DNA of 64,000 nucleotides from Sphingopyxis witflariensis (GTDB lineage: Bacteria > Pseudomonadota > Alphaproteobacteria > Sphingomonadales > Sphingomonadaceae). The stretch lies in contig NZ_NISJ01000001.1 of NCBI RefSeq assembly GCF_002205635.1, positions 372,001 to 436,000 of the forward strand. Reading direction: 5' to 3'. Positions 54,130-63,806 of the stretch are shown piece by piece; positions within the stretch are counted from its first letter, which is position 1, and every line of letters starts with the position of its first letter. The position numbers and the translations under genes were made by a program. The notes under the pieces were generated by a model. It was given only the letters and a program-made list of their open reading frames with translations. It did no database searches and was not told where the DNA came from.

Positions 54130-56316
54130 TCAATTGCCGTCCTTCGTCGCTTCGTTGCCATAGCCATAGCCATAGCCATAGCCGTAGCCGTAAACTTGAT
54201 TCTTGGCGCCAACCTTGGTCACGATAGCACCGAACAGACGAGCACCCGACATTCGCAAACGTGTCAGTGCCGTAGAGACAGCACGCCCCTTCGTCACATT
54301 CGCTTCGATCACGAACAACACGCCTTCGACACGTTGAGCAATGAGCGGAGCGTCCGCGAGACCAAGCAGAGGTGGCGCGTCGATCAGCACATGATCGTAA
54401 CGACGCAGCAAGATTTCAATGAGCTGCGCGAGGCGGTCGTTGCCAAGAAGTTCGGCAGGATTCGGCGGCTTCTTCCCGGCCGTGATGATCGAGAAGCCGA
54501 ATTTCTTTAGCGGCATGATCATTTCATCAACGTGGTCGTCACCAGCCAGATAATGGCTCAAACCGCGCTGCATCGGGATATCCAAATAGCGATTCAAGGA
54601 CGGGTTTCGGATGTCGGAATCGACGAGGACCACCGATTTTCCGGTCGCGGCCAAAACTGTGGCAACGCTGAGCGATGAGTTGCTCTTCCCTTCCTTTGGA
54701 CGGGAAGACGTCAACATGATCGACCGTGGCGCTCCATGTTCTGTCAGGAACGTCAGGTTAGTCATGACCGAGAAATAGGCTTCGTAAATCGGCGATTTCT
54801 TGTCGACGATCGCGTCGGCCACATCCTTGTCGACGCTTTCCGGAATCGCACCCAGCAGGGGCAAGCCGAAGCGCGCGCCCACTTCCTGCGGATCGCGAAC
54901 AGAGCTGTCCATCCGTTCGAGGAAGAACGCAAGACCGACCGCAAGAATTAGACCGGGCAATAGTGCCAAGACAAGGTTCAGCTGAAGATTGGGGCTCGAC
55001 GGCGAGCCCGCCACCTTCGCCCTGTCGACGATTGAAATATTGTTCGTTCCAACGCCCGCAGCACCGATTTCTTTATAGCGCTGGAGCAAGCCATCATAAA
55101 GCTGCCGGTTAGAATCCACTTCACGCTGAAGGATCGCCATCTGAATCGAATCGCGCTGTTGAACATTATATTTGTCCGTCAGCTGGTCGAGCTCCGTCTG
55201 CAACTGTCGCTCGCGCTTGAGTGCGGCGTTATAGGCCTCTTGGTTGCCCTGCTTCGAGCGCCCGGTTTCCGCCGATAGACTGCGGTCCAGATTGGCCACC
55301 TGCGCACGAAGCGAAACCACTGTCGGATAATCATCCCCGAAAGTAACACGCTGGCGAGCAAGTTCGGCTTCAAGATCGGCGCGACGCTGGCGCAAACCGA
55401 CAATCGTCTGTGCGTTCGCCTGTCCGGCCCCCGTCAGCGTGTTCGACAATTCGGCTTCGGTGGCGATACGTTGCTCACGCGCGCGCCCCAATGCGCGACT
55501 GATTTCCGTGATGTCGGTTCCGACCAGCGTTTCCGATTGTGTATTCCCATTGGCATCGGCCTTCGAGGAAATGGTGACAATCCCTCGGCTCGTCGCATAG
55601 TTGATAAGTCCGCGCTCGGATGTTTCCAGATTCTGTCGCAGCGTATCAAGGCGCGCCTCAAGATATTTGCGCGCATCAGACGTCGCCGCGAAGCGGCGAT
55701 CTATGTTCGATTGAACGAACTGAGTCACCCACAGGTCGGTGAGTTTCGCCGAAAGCGCCGGCGATGGCGTCGAAAAGCTAACGTCGATGAGGCTCGACGC
55801 CCGCATCGGCGACACAGTCAATCGATCGAGCAGAACCATCGCAGCATTGGTTGTCAAGCTCTCTCGTTGCGCGCTCGACAATGCCCCTTCCGGATTCTCC
55901 AACTTGAACAGACGTAGAAATTCTTCATTCGCCGTCAGATTGCCCGCGCGGACGACGCGTTCGGCAAGCGAGCGGGATTCGAGCAGGGAATATTGCGTGT
56001 TATAGAAAGCCACCTCGTTGATCAGGCTTCGTTCGCGCTCCCCTGCAACCGACGTGGAAACCGGAGCGTCGGGCAAGATTTCGATACGTGCCGTCGAAGT
56101 GTATTGCGGTGTGGCAATAAAGGTCAAGAGTAGGCCGAGAACCAGCGAACCCGCAATTATGCTCAGCGCCAAATAGCGATGATTAAGAATCACCGACATT
56201 ATCTGTTCGAGGATCGAAAGTCCGAACCGAGAGGAATCGTAGCGAGCCTCCTCATTCTCCAGAGCGATCATATCCTTACTGGACATCGCTTCGCGTCCGT
56301 TCACAATGGGACTCAT
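54130..56316 (-). CDS. wzc: Polysaccharide co-polymerase and tyrosine autokinase, Wzc family
   Basis: A 728-residue inner-membrane protein. Wzz domain and first helix (NHRYLALSIIAGSLVLGLLLTF) near residues 45-67, a long periplasmic coiled coil (about 180-430), second helix (LVLALLPGLILAVGLAFF), then a BY-kinase domain: Walker A SSRPKEGKSNSS, Walker A' VVLVDSDIRNP, Walker B VLIDAPPLLGLADA. The C-terminal tyrosine cluster is unusual: six Tyr-Gly pairs in a row encoded by a hexanucleotide repeat. It controls chain length and export with Wza. It overlaps the wza gene by 4 bases. Confidence 0.94.
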   Translation of the reverse strand: MSPIVNGREAMSSKDMIALENEEARYDSSRFGLSILEQIMSVILNHRYLALSIIAGSLVLGLLLTFIATPQYTSTARIEILPDAPVSTSVAGERERSLINEVAFYNTQYSLLESRSLAERVVRAGNLTANEEFLRLFKLENPEGALSSAQRESLTTNAAMVLLDRLTVSPMRASSLIDVSFSTPSPALSAKLTDLWVTQFVQSNIDRRFAATSDARKYLEARLDTLRQNLETSERGLINYATSRGIVTISSKADANGNTQSETLVGTDITEISRALGRAREQRIATEAELSNTLTGAGQANAQTIVGLRQRRADLEAELARQRVTFGDDYPTVVSLRAQVANLDRSLSAETGRSKQGNQEAYNAALKRERQLQTELDQLTDKYNVQQRDSIQMAILQREVDSNRQLYDGLLQRYKEIGAAGVGTNNISIVDRAKVAGSPSSPNLQLNLVLALLPGLILAVGLAFFLERMDSSVRDPQEVGARFGLPLLGAIPESVDKDVADAIVDKKSPIYEAYFSVMTNLTFLTEHGAPRSIMLTSSRPKEGKSNSSLSVATVLAATGKSVVLVDSDIRNPSLNRYLDIPMQRGLSHYLAGDDHVDEMIMPLKKFGFSIITAGKKPPNPAELLGNDRLAQLIEILLRRYDHVLIDAPPLLGLADAPLIAQRVEGVLFVIEANVTKGRAVSTALTRLRMSGARLFGAIVTKVGAKNQVYGYGYGYGYGYGNEATKDGN
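54157..54192. repeat. Six tandem hexanucleotides in the wzc tyrosine tail
   Basis: Four perfect copies of gccata followed by two of gccgta (plus strand). They encode (Tyr-Gly)6 of the autokinase tail on the minus strand. In-frame copy changes would add or remove phosphorylatable tyrosines without breaking the gene. Confidence 0.9.
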
Positions 56317-57056
56317 TTTCTCATCTCGCTCGCAAGGAGGATAATCGGTGACAGCAACGCCGGAACCGACTGCAGCAGCTGGTTGAATCGACGCCGCTGT
56401 GGGGAATCGCCAACAATCACAATATCGTTCGGGAAAACTTCAGGATCGGGATAATTGCCCCGTCGGATCGCCTCCAGATTATAGAGGCCGACATATTCCT
56501 TGCCGCCAACGGTACGGAAGATAACAACGTCTTCGAGCTTCGCAAATTCGTTCGTGCCACCAGCAAGGGCAACAGCACGCATCAGGGTGACGCGACCCAC
56601 GACCGGATATGCACCGGCCTTTTTCACTTCCCCATCTACCGCCACGGTCATCGATTGAATCGAATATGCACTGGTCGGCGATTTGAAGTTCACCGTGACC
56701 TGCGGATCACGGACATAGCGACCAGCCAATCTACTCCGAATTTCTTCTGAAACCATGTTGGTGGTCTTGCCGCCCGCATCGAGTGCACCGACCAACGGAA
56801 AGGTAAACCCGCCCTGCCCGTCTGTCATGACATCGCGCTGCATTTCCGGAACACCGAAGACCTCGACGCGCAGTTCGGTGAAAGGGCCAATATATGCCAC
56901 ACGGCTTGCACGTACTCCATCGTCCGCACCGGGGAGTGGCAGCTCAGTCAGCGACGTGATGGGCGTGCCCACCGCACTGGCCACCGGCGGCGGCGAACTC
57001 GCGCAACCAGCGAGCAAGACAACATTGAATGCGAGCGCTAGACGAAAGTGCTTCAT
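56313..57056 (-). CDS. wza: Polysaccharide export outer-membrane lipoprotein, Wza/Poly_export family
   Basis: A 247-residue lipoprotein (lipobox LLAGC, residues 14-18) with a Poly_export domain (GPFTELRVEVFGVPEMQRDV, GGFTFPLVGALDAGGKT, YVRDPQVTVNFKSPTSAYSI) and a SLBB domain (VTVAVDGEVKKAGAYPVVG). It forms the outer-membrane channel with Wzc below it. It is shorter than E. coli Wza and lacks a clear C-terminal amphipathic barrel helix, though the last 20 residues are hydrophobic. Confidence 0.93.
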   Translation of the reverse strand: MKHFRLALAFNVVLLAGCASSPPPVASAVGTPITSLTELPLPGADDGVRASRVAYIGPFTELRVEVFGVPEMQRDVMTDGQGGFTFPLVGALDAGGKTTNMVSEEIRSRLAGRYVRDPQVTVNFKSPTSAYSIQSMTVAVDGEVKKAGAYPVVGRVTLMRAVALAGGTNEFAKLEDVVIFRTVGGKEYVGLYNLEAIRRGNYPDPEVFPNDIVIVGDSPQRRRFNQLLQSVPALLSPIILLASEMRK

Positions 57057-57107
57057 GGTTTGATTGATCCAGAGTTCCGAAGATGGAGACGGCTATAGAG
57101 GCTGCAA

Positions 57108-58592
57108 CTATGCTCGCAAGCCGCTATCATCGCTGCGTCGGCTCGTTTTCCGGCCGATCCTATTTACGGGCGAAGCAGGAATAATTGTCATCAGCAACAT
57201 GATCGCAACCACCTGCATCGACGGCACGCGCAGCGGATAGTCCGTCGCGCTCGCTGCCGCCAGCAGCATCGTCACCGCAATGACCATCAGGCGCATGTCA
57301 CCGCGATGCCCCTTGATCGGGTTCCGAAGTCCCCTTGCTAAGATGGCACGACCCAACCAGACGAATGCACCAAAGAGGATCAGCACAAAAGGCAAACCGC
57401 CCGTAAGCACCGCCTCTGTCCAGTCATTATGCGCATGATTGAAATAGCTGGGCTGCAGCAAGTGGTCTGGTTCATATACCTTATAGATTTCAGCGAAAGA
57501 GCCGAACCCGCTACCCGTCAGCCAATATAGGTCAATCATCGATTGCACGGTTGGCCAGGCACGAACACGCAGGTCGTCTGCAACACCCTCGCCCATGAAG
57601 CGCGCGACGGCGCTCGCACGGCTTCCAAGCCAGAGGGTAGCGCCCAGAGCAAGCGCAAGCAGAACCGGGGGAGCAAAGAGAATAGCATTTTCCCAACGCG
57701 TCGCGAACGCTTGAGGCGCCGAGAGCCCCCGCTTGCTTGCTGGCAACTCACTTTGGCCGGCCCGCCAGGCCAAGCCCACGACCGCATAGCCAAGGCAAAA
57801 TGCAGCGACCCCAGCTGCGAATCCCGCGCGCGAACCGATCAGCGCGGTCAGAGCGGTCAGAAAAAGTGCTGAAAAGATTAGCCCCACCTGCACCATTTTG
57901 CGCTGCCGCTTGCGCATCAATTCGTCGCGCAGCAGCGTTGCGGCAACGAGCACAGCGATAGCGAGGAAGATGGCATGATGATTGCGGTTTGCGAACAAAC
58001 CGACCATCGAAATGGGATCGGTTATGCGATAAAAATACGCCGCACTTCCAACACCCGACAGAATCTGGATCAGACCGAGCAAGGCGCTGAACGTCGAGAT
58101 GCCGACGATAGCGAACATCATCTCGCGCTGGCTTTCGCTGCTCATCCTCGCAGCTACAAGCAGCGCCGCGATTGGAACAGTCAACGCAAGGAGACTGTTC
58201 CAGGTTTTTGACGGAGCAAAGGAAATCGGGCGCCACACATCGGGCTGCCCCAACAATTGATCGATCGCGAAAACCGTGCCGCGCCCCGGCAGAGCTTGCC
58301 AGGTGCCAGGCGGCAGCGGGATGAGTTGAACAGCAGTCCAGATTGCAAGGAGAAGCAACAGAACGAGCGGCGTTCGAATACACTTCCAGTCGTCACGAGA
58401 CATCCCGGCCAATGCCCAGCAAGCGAACAGAACCGCCCCGCCCCGCAACAATGGAAGCGACGCGACATCGCTGCGAGACGAACCCCCGAGCAAAACGACG
58501 AATGCAACAAAAAGGACGGGCATACGATCACGAACCGCAAACCTGGCTTGCGACCTAAAAGCGACAACCGACTGAGATGTTTTACTCATCAA
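57108..58592 (-). CDS. O-antigen ligase family membrane protein (second polymerase/ligase candidate)
   Basis: A 494-residue membrane protein with about twelve helices. The Wzy_C-type loop contains SMIDLYWLTGSGFGSFAEIYKVYEP and the conserved NHAHNDWTEAVLTGGLPF, the H-N-x-W signature seen in exopolysaccharide polymerases and WaaL-like ligases. It lies at the promoter-proximal end of the minus-strand operon, before wza and wzc. Because a second family member lies at 35871-37217, one may polymerise and the other ligate or serve a different polymer. Confidence 0.85.
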   Translation of the reverse strand: MMSKTSQSVVAFRSQARFAVRDRMPVLFVAFVVLLGGSSRSDVASLPLLRGGAVLFACWALAGMSRDDWKCIRTPLVLLLLLAIWTAVQLIPLPPGTWQALPGRGTVFAIDQLLGQPDVWRPISFAPSKTWNSLLALTVPIAALLVAARMSSESQREMMFAIVGISTFSALLGLIQILSGVGSAAYFYRITDPISMVGLFANRNHHAIFLAIAVLVAATLLRDELMRKRQRKMVQVGLIFSALFLTALTALIGSRAGFAAGVAAFCLGYAVVGLAWRAGQSELPASKRGLSAPQAFATRWENAILFAPPVLLALALGATLWLGSRASAVARFMGEGVADDLRVRAWPTVQSMIDLYWLTGSGFGSFAEIYKVYEPDHLLQPSYFNHAHNDWTEAVLTGGLPFVLILFGAFVWLGRAILARGLRNPIKGHRGDMRLMVIAVTMLLAAASATDYPLRVPSMQVVAIMLLMTIIPASPVNRIGRKTSRRSDDSGLRA

Positions 58593-58742
58593 ACTCTTAG
58601 ATCAAAAAGCCAAGGGCAGATCAAGCCGCCCGAAATCATGCTGGCCGGCGCTTAAACGCTTGCACCATCAGTGACAAGCAATATGACAAGGAAAGCTGAG
58701 CCGGGCGCTTGACACGTTCCGGCCCTTGGCACAGGCGCCCTC

Positions 58743-59519
58743 TCATGATCGCGCTTCGCGCGCAAACAAATACCAGCGCTGGTCATTTTCGAGCGCCAAC
58801 GCAGCAAGACATCCACTCTGAAACGCACCAAGATCGATTCCAATCCGATTAGCTTGCTCATCGGGCTCTGCTGTGATGCTATGCCCATGAACGATGATCT
58901 TGCCATGATCGCTCGTTTCATCGAGAAACTCGTCTCGAATCCAACGCAAATCGGTTAGCGATTGCCGCTCAAACGGCACGCCAGGGCGGATGCCGGCGTG
59001 GACAAAGGCGTAGTCGCCAATCTCTATATAATCTTCGCCGCTGTTGAGGAAGTCGATGTGGGACTGCGGCACCAGGGTAGGCAGGCGCGCCGCGACGTCT
59101 TCGAAGCTGGCATTGGCCAGACAGCCACTATCCTTCCAATAGCTCTCCACTGTCGCGTCGCCACCAATACGCATGAAATAGCGCAGTCGACGGACACTGC
59201 CCGTCAGCGCGGCGAGAAAGCACTCCTCATGATTTCCAATGAGCAGTCGAGTGTCAGGGAATTCGTTTTTCAGGAGACGCGCGCGCTCGACGACCTCGGC
59301 CGAAGCAGGCCCGCGATCGACGAGGTCGCCCAGAAGGATTAGAGTCGTTTCCGCCTGCGACCGAGATAAATTGTCGGTGCGTATCATGTCGATTATCTGC
59401 GAGAACAGATCGTCGCGGCCATGAATGTCGCCGATCGCATAGACTCTACGCCCGACCGGAATGGCATGAGCAACGGGAATTTTGCGTTCTTTGGACTGGC
59501 TTCTAAACTTCCAGAACAT
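58743..59519 (-). CDS. Metallophosphoesterase, serine/threonine phosphatase-like
   Basis: A 258-residue calcineurin-like phosphatase. Metal-binding motifs in order: YAIGDIHGRDDLF (GDxHG), LILLGDLVDRGPAS (GDxxDRG), LLIGNHEECFLAAL (GNHE), FVHAGIRPGVP, and IIVHGHSITAEP. ATG 59519 is preferred; the frame opens at 59651 with no better start. Such small PrpA/ApaH-like enzymes near capsule loci could dephosphorylate proteins, including the Wzc tyrosine tail, though that role is normally taken by Wzb-type phosphatases; none is visible here. Confidence 0.88.
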   Translation of the reverse strand: MFWKFRSQSKERKIPVAHAIPVGRRVYAIGDIHGRDDLFSQIIDMIRTDNLSRSQAETTLILLGDLVDRGPASAEVVERARLLKNEFPDTRLLIGNHEECFLAALTGSVRRLRYFMRIGGDATVESYWKDSGCLANASFEDVAARLPTLVPQSHIDFLNSGEDYIEIGDYAFVHAGIRPGVPFERQSLTDLRWIRDEFLDETSDHGKIIVHGHSITAEPDEQANRIGIDLGAFQSGCLAALALENDQRWYLFAREARS

Positions 59520-59750
59520 GGTGTCGAAAAACCTTCGGCAATGCAGGTATATGGAGACATAAAGCGCGAATCCGCTGTCCTTTGGCGACCGGTACCAGCG
59601 CGGCACGGGATCGACAACAACGCGTGTCCGGCCTCGACGTTCCTTCACCACGCTTTATCACAGACGCAACTTATTTAAGTGGCAGTTCCGCAACGGCTTG
59701 TTATCGAGCGTCCGCAAGCGGGGCGCGCCCGTTACATGGAGATGTTTGCG

Positions 59751-60866
59751 ATGAAAGTGATGGCGGTTTTCGGGACGCGGCCTGAGGCGATTAAGATGTT
59801 CCCCGTAATCCACGCGCTGAGAAACCAAGAAAACATCCACGTCCGTGTATGCGTGACCGCCCAGCACCGTGAGATACTGGACCAAGTGCTCCATATTGCG
59901 CGAATCACACCCGATGTGGACCTCAACGTTATGCAAAAAAATCAGTCACTTGATGGGCTTCTCGCGCGTCTGGTGACAGGCCTCGGCGAAACCTTCGACG
60001 CCGAAAAGCCCGATCGAGTTCTGGTCCATGGCGACACACTGACCACGATGGCGGCAACATTGTCCGCCTATTTCCGGAAAATCCCGGTCGGTCATGTCGA
60101 AGCGGGACTACGGAGCGGCAATATTTATCACCCCTGGCCCGAAGAAGTTAACCGCAAGATCGCCGGCGCTGTCGCCGACCTACATTTCGCGCCGACCGAA
60201 ACCGCCGCAGCGGCGCTGCGCGCAGAAAATGTACCGGCCGATCGCATCCACGTCACCGGCAACACGGTGATCGATGCGCTGTTGGCGACCAAGGCACGAA
60301 TCGATGACGAACCCGCCCTTGCTGCCGGACTAGATCAGCTTGCGGCACGCTTTGCCGCAAAACGCATCATTGCCGTCACATCGCACCGGCGCGAGAATTT
60401 CGGCGACGGGATGACCGCGATAGCCGAAGCCGTCGCCGCCATCGCATCTCGCGACGATGTCGCGGTAGTCTTCCCGGTTCATCCCAATCCGCAAGTGCGC
60501 TGTATTATGGAACCGATCCTGCAGAGCCTCGACAATGTTGCGCTGATCGACCCACTCGATTATCCGCACTTCGTCCGCTTGCTCACTATGTCCGCACTTG
60601 TCCTGACCGACAGCGGCGGCGTCCAAGAAGAGGCACCCGCACTAGGCAAGCCGGTCCTAGTGATGCGTGAGACGACCGAGCGGCCAGAAGGCATCAAAGC
60701 TGGCACGGCGCGGCTTGTTGGAACCGATAAGCAGCGTATTGTTTCTGAAGTTTTCAGCCTTTTGGATGACGAGGATGCCTATACTGCCATGGCCCGCGCC
60801 CATAACCCCTTTGGTGACGGCACAGCAGCCAGGCAGATAGCTGAGATTATCGCGCGTGCCCATTGA
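59751..60866 (+). CDS. wecB: UDP-N-acetylglucosamine 2-epimerase (non-hydrolysing)
   Basis: A 371-residue GT-B-fold enzyme converting UDP-GlcNAc to UDP-ManNAc. ATG 59751 (MKVMAVFGTRPEAIKMFPVI) has GGAG nine bases upstream; the frame opens at 59679. Landmarks: VCVTAQHREILDQVL, VHGDTLTTMAATLSAY, HVEAGLRSGNIYHPWPEEVNR, TSHRRENFGDGM, VFPVHPNPQVR, LTDSGGVQEEAPALGKPVLVMRETTERPEG. It supplies the substrate of the WecC-like dehydrogenase in the minus-strand cluster. It is divergent from the phosphatase gene. Confidence 0.96.
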   Translation: MKVMAVFGTRPEAIKMFPVIHALRNQENIHVRVCVTAQHREILDQVLHIARITPDVDLNVMQKNQSLDGLLARLVTGLGETFDAEKPDRVLVHGDTLTTMAATLSAYFRKIPVGHVEAGLRSGNIYHPWPEEVNRKIAGAVADLHFAPTETAAAALRAENVPADRIHVTGNTVIDALLATKARIDDEPALAAGLDQLAARFAAKRIIAVTSHRRENFGDGMTAIAEAVAAIASRDDVAVVFPVHPNPQVRCIMEPILQSLDNVALIDPLDYPHFVRLLTMSALVLTDSGGVQEEAPALGKPVLVMRETTERPEGIKAGTARLVGTDKQRIVSEVFSLLDDEDAYTAMARAHNPFGDGTAARQIAEIIARAH

Positions 60867-60867
60867 T

Positions 60868-61011
60868 ATGGGACAAAGAACCACCGTTCTCGGGCGTGGA
60901 TATATCGCCGCGCTCCTAGAGCGTGGTGACAAGATGGTCTATGGTACCCGCAGGCTGTGCCTCGGCCAGCCGAGCGCCGCCGGGCGCGGCCACATCAATC
61001 GCGCGGCTTGA
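60868..61011 (+). pseudogene. Possible remnant of a GDP-mannose 4,6-dehydratase gene
   Basis: A 47-codon frame beginning one base after wecB reads MGQRTTVLGRGYIAALLERG then DKMVYGTRR. It resembles the start of Gmd (nucleotide loop, then YLAxLLLExGYxVYGxxRR), with internal losses in the glycine loop. After TRRL the similarity ends abruptly and a stop follows. If correct, this is what remains after deletion of gmd between wecB and the mannose-6-phosphate isomerase gene, a natural metabolic pair. The match is short. Confidence 0.4.
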
Positions 61012-61018
61012 TTTGGCA

Positions 61019-61867
61019 ATGCGCGTACCACCGCGTCAAATCCTCCGGAAAAGCGCGGCGACATTTCAACGCTTGGAAACGATTGTCATTGAAAAACCGT
61101 GGGGCCGCACAGACATCCTGCACGAATTCGGCGATTTTGCGGGCCAGCGGATCGGCGAAATCTGGTTCACGCATCCCGATGGCAATGCAGCACCGTTCAT
61201 GATCAAATTTCTCTTCACCTCCGAACGGCTGTCGATTCAGGTCCACCCCGACGACGACGACGCGCGCGCGGCCGGATTGGCGCGCGGCAAGGACGAATGC
61301 TGGCTGGTCATGGCGGCAGATCCGGGGGCCATATTGGGCGTCGGCCTGACCGAGAAAGCAACGCGCGAAGCCGTGCACAGTGCCGCGCTGGATGGATCGA
61401 TCATCGACATGGTCGACTGGCGTCCCGCCGCCGCGAATGATTTCGTCTATAATCCCGCCGGCACCATCCACGCGATCGGCGGCGGCCTGACGATCGTCGA
61501 AGTCCAGCAGAATGTCGACCGCACCTACCGCCTCTACGACTATGGCCGGCCGCGCGAACTGCACCTCGAAGAGGGGCTGCAGGTCGCATCGACTGAACCC
61601 GTTGCCGATCCGCGCGATTGCCACATAGACCCCGCCCGCGACCGCAAGCTTGTGAGCGGTCCCTATTTTCACGTCCTGCACCTGACCAGCCCTGTCGACC
61701 CGGAAATTTTGACCGGCATCGACGGCGAATTGACCCTCCTTCCGCTGTCAGCCGATTGCAGCGTCGCGGGCGAAAGGCTCCGCTTTGGCGAAGCCGTGCT
61801 GCTGGTCGATCCCGCATTGATCGACATCGCCCCGGGCGGTCGCGCGCTGCTCTGCTGGGCACCCTGA
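61019..61867 (+). CDS. manA: Mannose-6-phosphate isomerase, type I
   Basis: A 282-residue cupin-fold, zinc-dependent isomerase interconverting fructose-6-phosphate and mannose-6-phosphate. Seen: [26 protein letters not shown], zinc ligands in [12 protein letters not shown] and KDECWLVM, and [21 protein letters not shown] with the active-site region before [13 protein letters not shown]. It is shorter than E. coli ManA (about 390) because the helical insert is absent, as in other alphaproteobacteria. The start is uncertain: ATG 61019 or TTG 61073, without a clear ribosome site. It would feed GDP-mannose-type sugars. Confidence 0.9.
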   Translation: MRVPPRQILRKSAATFQRLETIVIEKPWGRTDILHEFGDFAGQRIGEIWFTHPDGNAAPFMIKFLFTSERLSIQVHPDDDDARAAGLARGKDECWLVMAADPGAILGVGLTEKATREAVHSAALDGSIIDMVDWRPAAANDFVYNPAGTIHAIGGGLTIVEVQQNVDRTYRLYDYGRPRELHLEEGLQVASTEPVADPRDCHIDPARDRKLVSGPYFHVLHLTSPVDPEILTGIDGELTLLPLSADCSVAGERLRFGEAVLLVDPALIDIAPGGRALLCWAP

Positions 61868-61925
61868 TCGAAACGACAACGCCCTGCCCTTGCGGGCCGC
61901 CGAACGATCTCCCATATCGCCGTTC

Positions 61926-62492
61926 ATGAGCGAAACATCCACGCAACGTGCCGCGCCTTGGCACGGAACCACCATCCTTTCCGCCCGCACCCCTGAAAAG
62001 GTCGTCATCATCGGCGACGGTCAGGTGTCGATGGGCCAGACGGTGATGAAACCCAACGCTCGCAAGGTCCGCCGCCTGCACGACGGCAGCGTCATCGGCG
62101 GCTTCGCCGGCGCGACCGCCGACGCCTTCACCCTGTTCGAACGGCTTGAGGCCAAGCTGGAACGCCACAATGGCCAGTTACTGCGCGCCGCGGTCGAACT
62201 CGCCAAGGATTGGCGCACCGACAAATATCTGCGCAACCTCGAAGCGATGATGATCGTCGCCGATAAGGACGTGACGCTGGTGATCACCGGCAATGGCGAT
62301 GTGCTCGAACCCGAGGGCGGGATCGCTGCGATCGGCTCGGGCGGCAATTTCGCGCTCTCCGCCGCGACTGCGCTCGTCGATTATGAAAAAGATGCCGAGG
62401 CCTTGGTGAAAAAGGCGATGCAGGTCGCCGCGCGCATCTGCGTCTACACCAACGACCAGTTCACCCAAGAAACCATCGAAATTCAGGCATAA
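61926..62492 (+). CDS. hslV: ATP-dependent protease subunit HslV
   Basis: A 188-residue proteasome-like peptidase of the HslUV complex. The catalytic N-terminal threonine after processing is in [22 protein letters not shown], and the [20 protein letters not shown] and [16 protein letters not shown] motifs match. Start ATG 61926 ([16 protein letters not shown]); the short propeptide ahead of the Thr is normal for alphaproteobacteria. It is followed after four bases by hslU. Confidence 0.96.
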   Translation: MSETSTQRAAPWHGTTILSARTPEKVVIIGDGQVSMGQTVMKPNARKVRRLHDGSVIGGFAGATADAFTLFERLEAKLERHNGQLLRAAVELAKDWRTDKYLRNLEAMMIVADKDVTLVITGNGDVLEPEGGIAAIGSGGNFALSAATALVDYEKDAEALVKKAMQVAARICVYTNDQFTQETIEIQA

Positions 62493-62496
62493 TTCC

Positions 62497-63798
62497 ATGA
62501 ACAAAGATCTGACCCCGAAGGCGATCGTCGCCGCATTGGACACGCATATCATCGGCCAGGACGCTGCCAAGCGCGCGGTCGCCGTCGCGCTGCGCAACCG
62601 TTGGCGCCGCCAGCAGCTGTCGACCGATCTGCGCGACGAAGTGACGCCGAAGAATATCCTGATGATCGGCCCCACGGGCTGCGGCAAGACCGAGATTTCG
62701 CGACGTCTGGCCAAGCTCGCCAACGCCCCCTTCATCAAGGTCGAGGCGACCAAGTTCACCGAGGTCGGCTATGTCGGCCGCGACGTCGAACAAATCGCCC
62801 GCGATCTGGTCGAGGAAGCCGTGCGGCTGGAGAAGGACCGCCGCCGCGAGGCGGTGCGTGCCGCCGCAGAAGACGCCGCGATGGAACGGTTGCTCGATGC
62901 CCTCACCGGCAAGGGCGCCAGCGAGGCAACCCGCCAGAGTTTTCGCCAGCGGATACGCGATGGGCATCTCGACGACAGCGAAATCGAGATCGAAGTTTCC
63001 GACGCCCCCAGCATGCCATTCGAGCTACCCGGTCAGCCGGGGCAGATGGGTATGATCAACCTGTCTGACATGCTCGGCAAGGCGATGGGCGGCGCCCCCA
63101 AAAAGCGCCGCAAACTGAAGGTCATCGAAGCCGCGACGCGCTTGATCGAGGAAGAGCAGGACAAGCGCCTCGACCAGGATGATGTTGCGCGCGTTGCGCT
63201 CGCCGATGCCGAGGCCAATGGCATCGTCTTCCTCGATGAAATCGATAAGATCGCGGTCAGCGATGTGCGCGGCGGATCGGTGAGCCGCGAGGGCGTTCAG
63301 CGCGACCTCTTGCCGCTGATCGAAGGCACGACGGTCGCGACCAAATATGGTCCGATGAAAACCGACCATATCCTGTTCATCGCCTCGGGCGCCTTCCATG
63401 TTGCCAAGCCCAGCGACCTGCTCCCCGAATTGCAGGGCCGCCTGCCAATCCGCGTCGAGCTGAATGCACTCACCGAGGCCGATTTCGTACGTATCCTCAG
63501 CGAGACCAAGGCGGGCCTGCCCGAACAATATGTCGCGCTGATCCAGACCGAAGGCGTTACCATCTCCTTCACCGACGACGCCATCGCGCGCGTCGCGAAG
63601 CTCGCCGCAGAGGTGAATGAGAAGGTCGAGAATATCGGTGCGCGCCGATTGCAGACGATGATGGAACGGCTGGTCGAAGAAATCAGCTTCGGCGCGGAGG
63701 ATATGGGCGGGACAACCCTCGAAATCGACGCCGCTTATGTCGATCGGCAGCTCGCCGATGTCGTGGGCGATACAGACCTCAGCAAATACGTACTTTGA
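62497..63798 (+). CDS. hslU: ATP-dependent protease ATPase subunit HslU
   Basis: A 433-residue AAA+ unfoldase that feeds proteins to HslV. Walker [19 protein letters not shown], the pore motif [15 protein letters not shown], an intermediate domain (about 110-220), Walker [14 protein letters not shown], sensor [29 protein letters not shown], and the C-terminal DLSKYVL that inserts into HslV. Intact and of normal length. Confidence 0.97.
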   Translation: MNKDLTPKAIVAALDTHIIGQDAAKRAVAVALRNRWRRQQLSTDLRDEVTPKNILMIGPTGCGKTEISRRLAKLANAPFIKVEATKFTEVGYVGRDVEQIARDLVEEAVRLEKDRRREAVRAAAEDAAMERLLDALTGKGASEATRQSFRQRIRDGHLDDSEIEIEVSDAPSMPFELPGQPGQMGMINLSDMLGKAMGGAPKKRRKLKVIEAATRLIEEEQDKRLDQDDVARVALADAEANGIVFLDEIDKIAVSDVRGGSVSREGVQRDLLPLIEGTTVATKYGPMKTDHILFIASGAFHVAKPSDLLPELQGRLPIRVELNALTEADFVRILSETKAGLPEQYVALIQTEGVTISFTDDAIARVAKLAAEVNEKVENIGARRLQTMMERLVEEISFGAEDMGGTTLEIDAAYVDRQLADVVGDTDLSKYVL

Positions 63799-63806
63799 GG
63801 TTGGGT

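Noticed and set aside
54096-54212. N-terminal extension MAMAMAMA of the gene after wzc
   Set aside because: The Met-Ala run is the other-frame reading of the wzc tyrosine repeat; GTG 54095 after the wzc stop is a better start.
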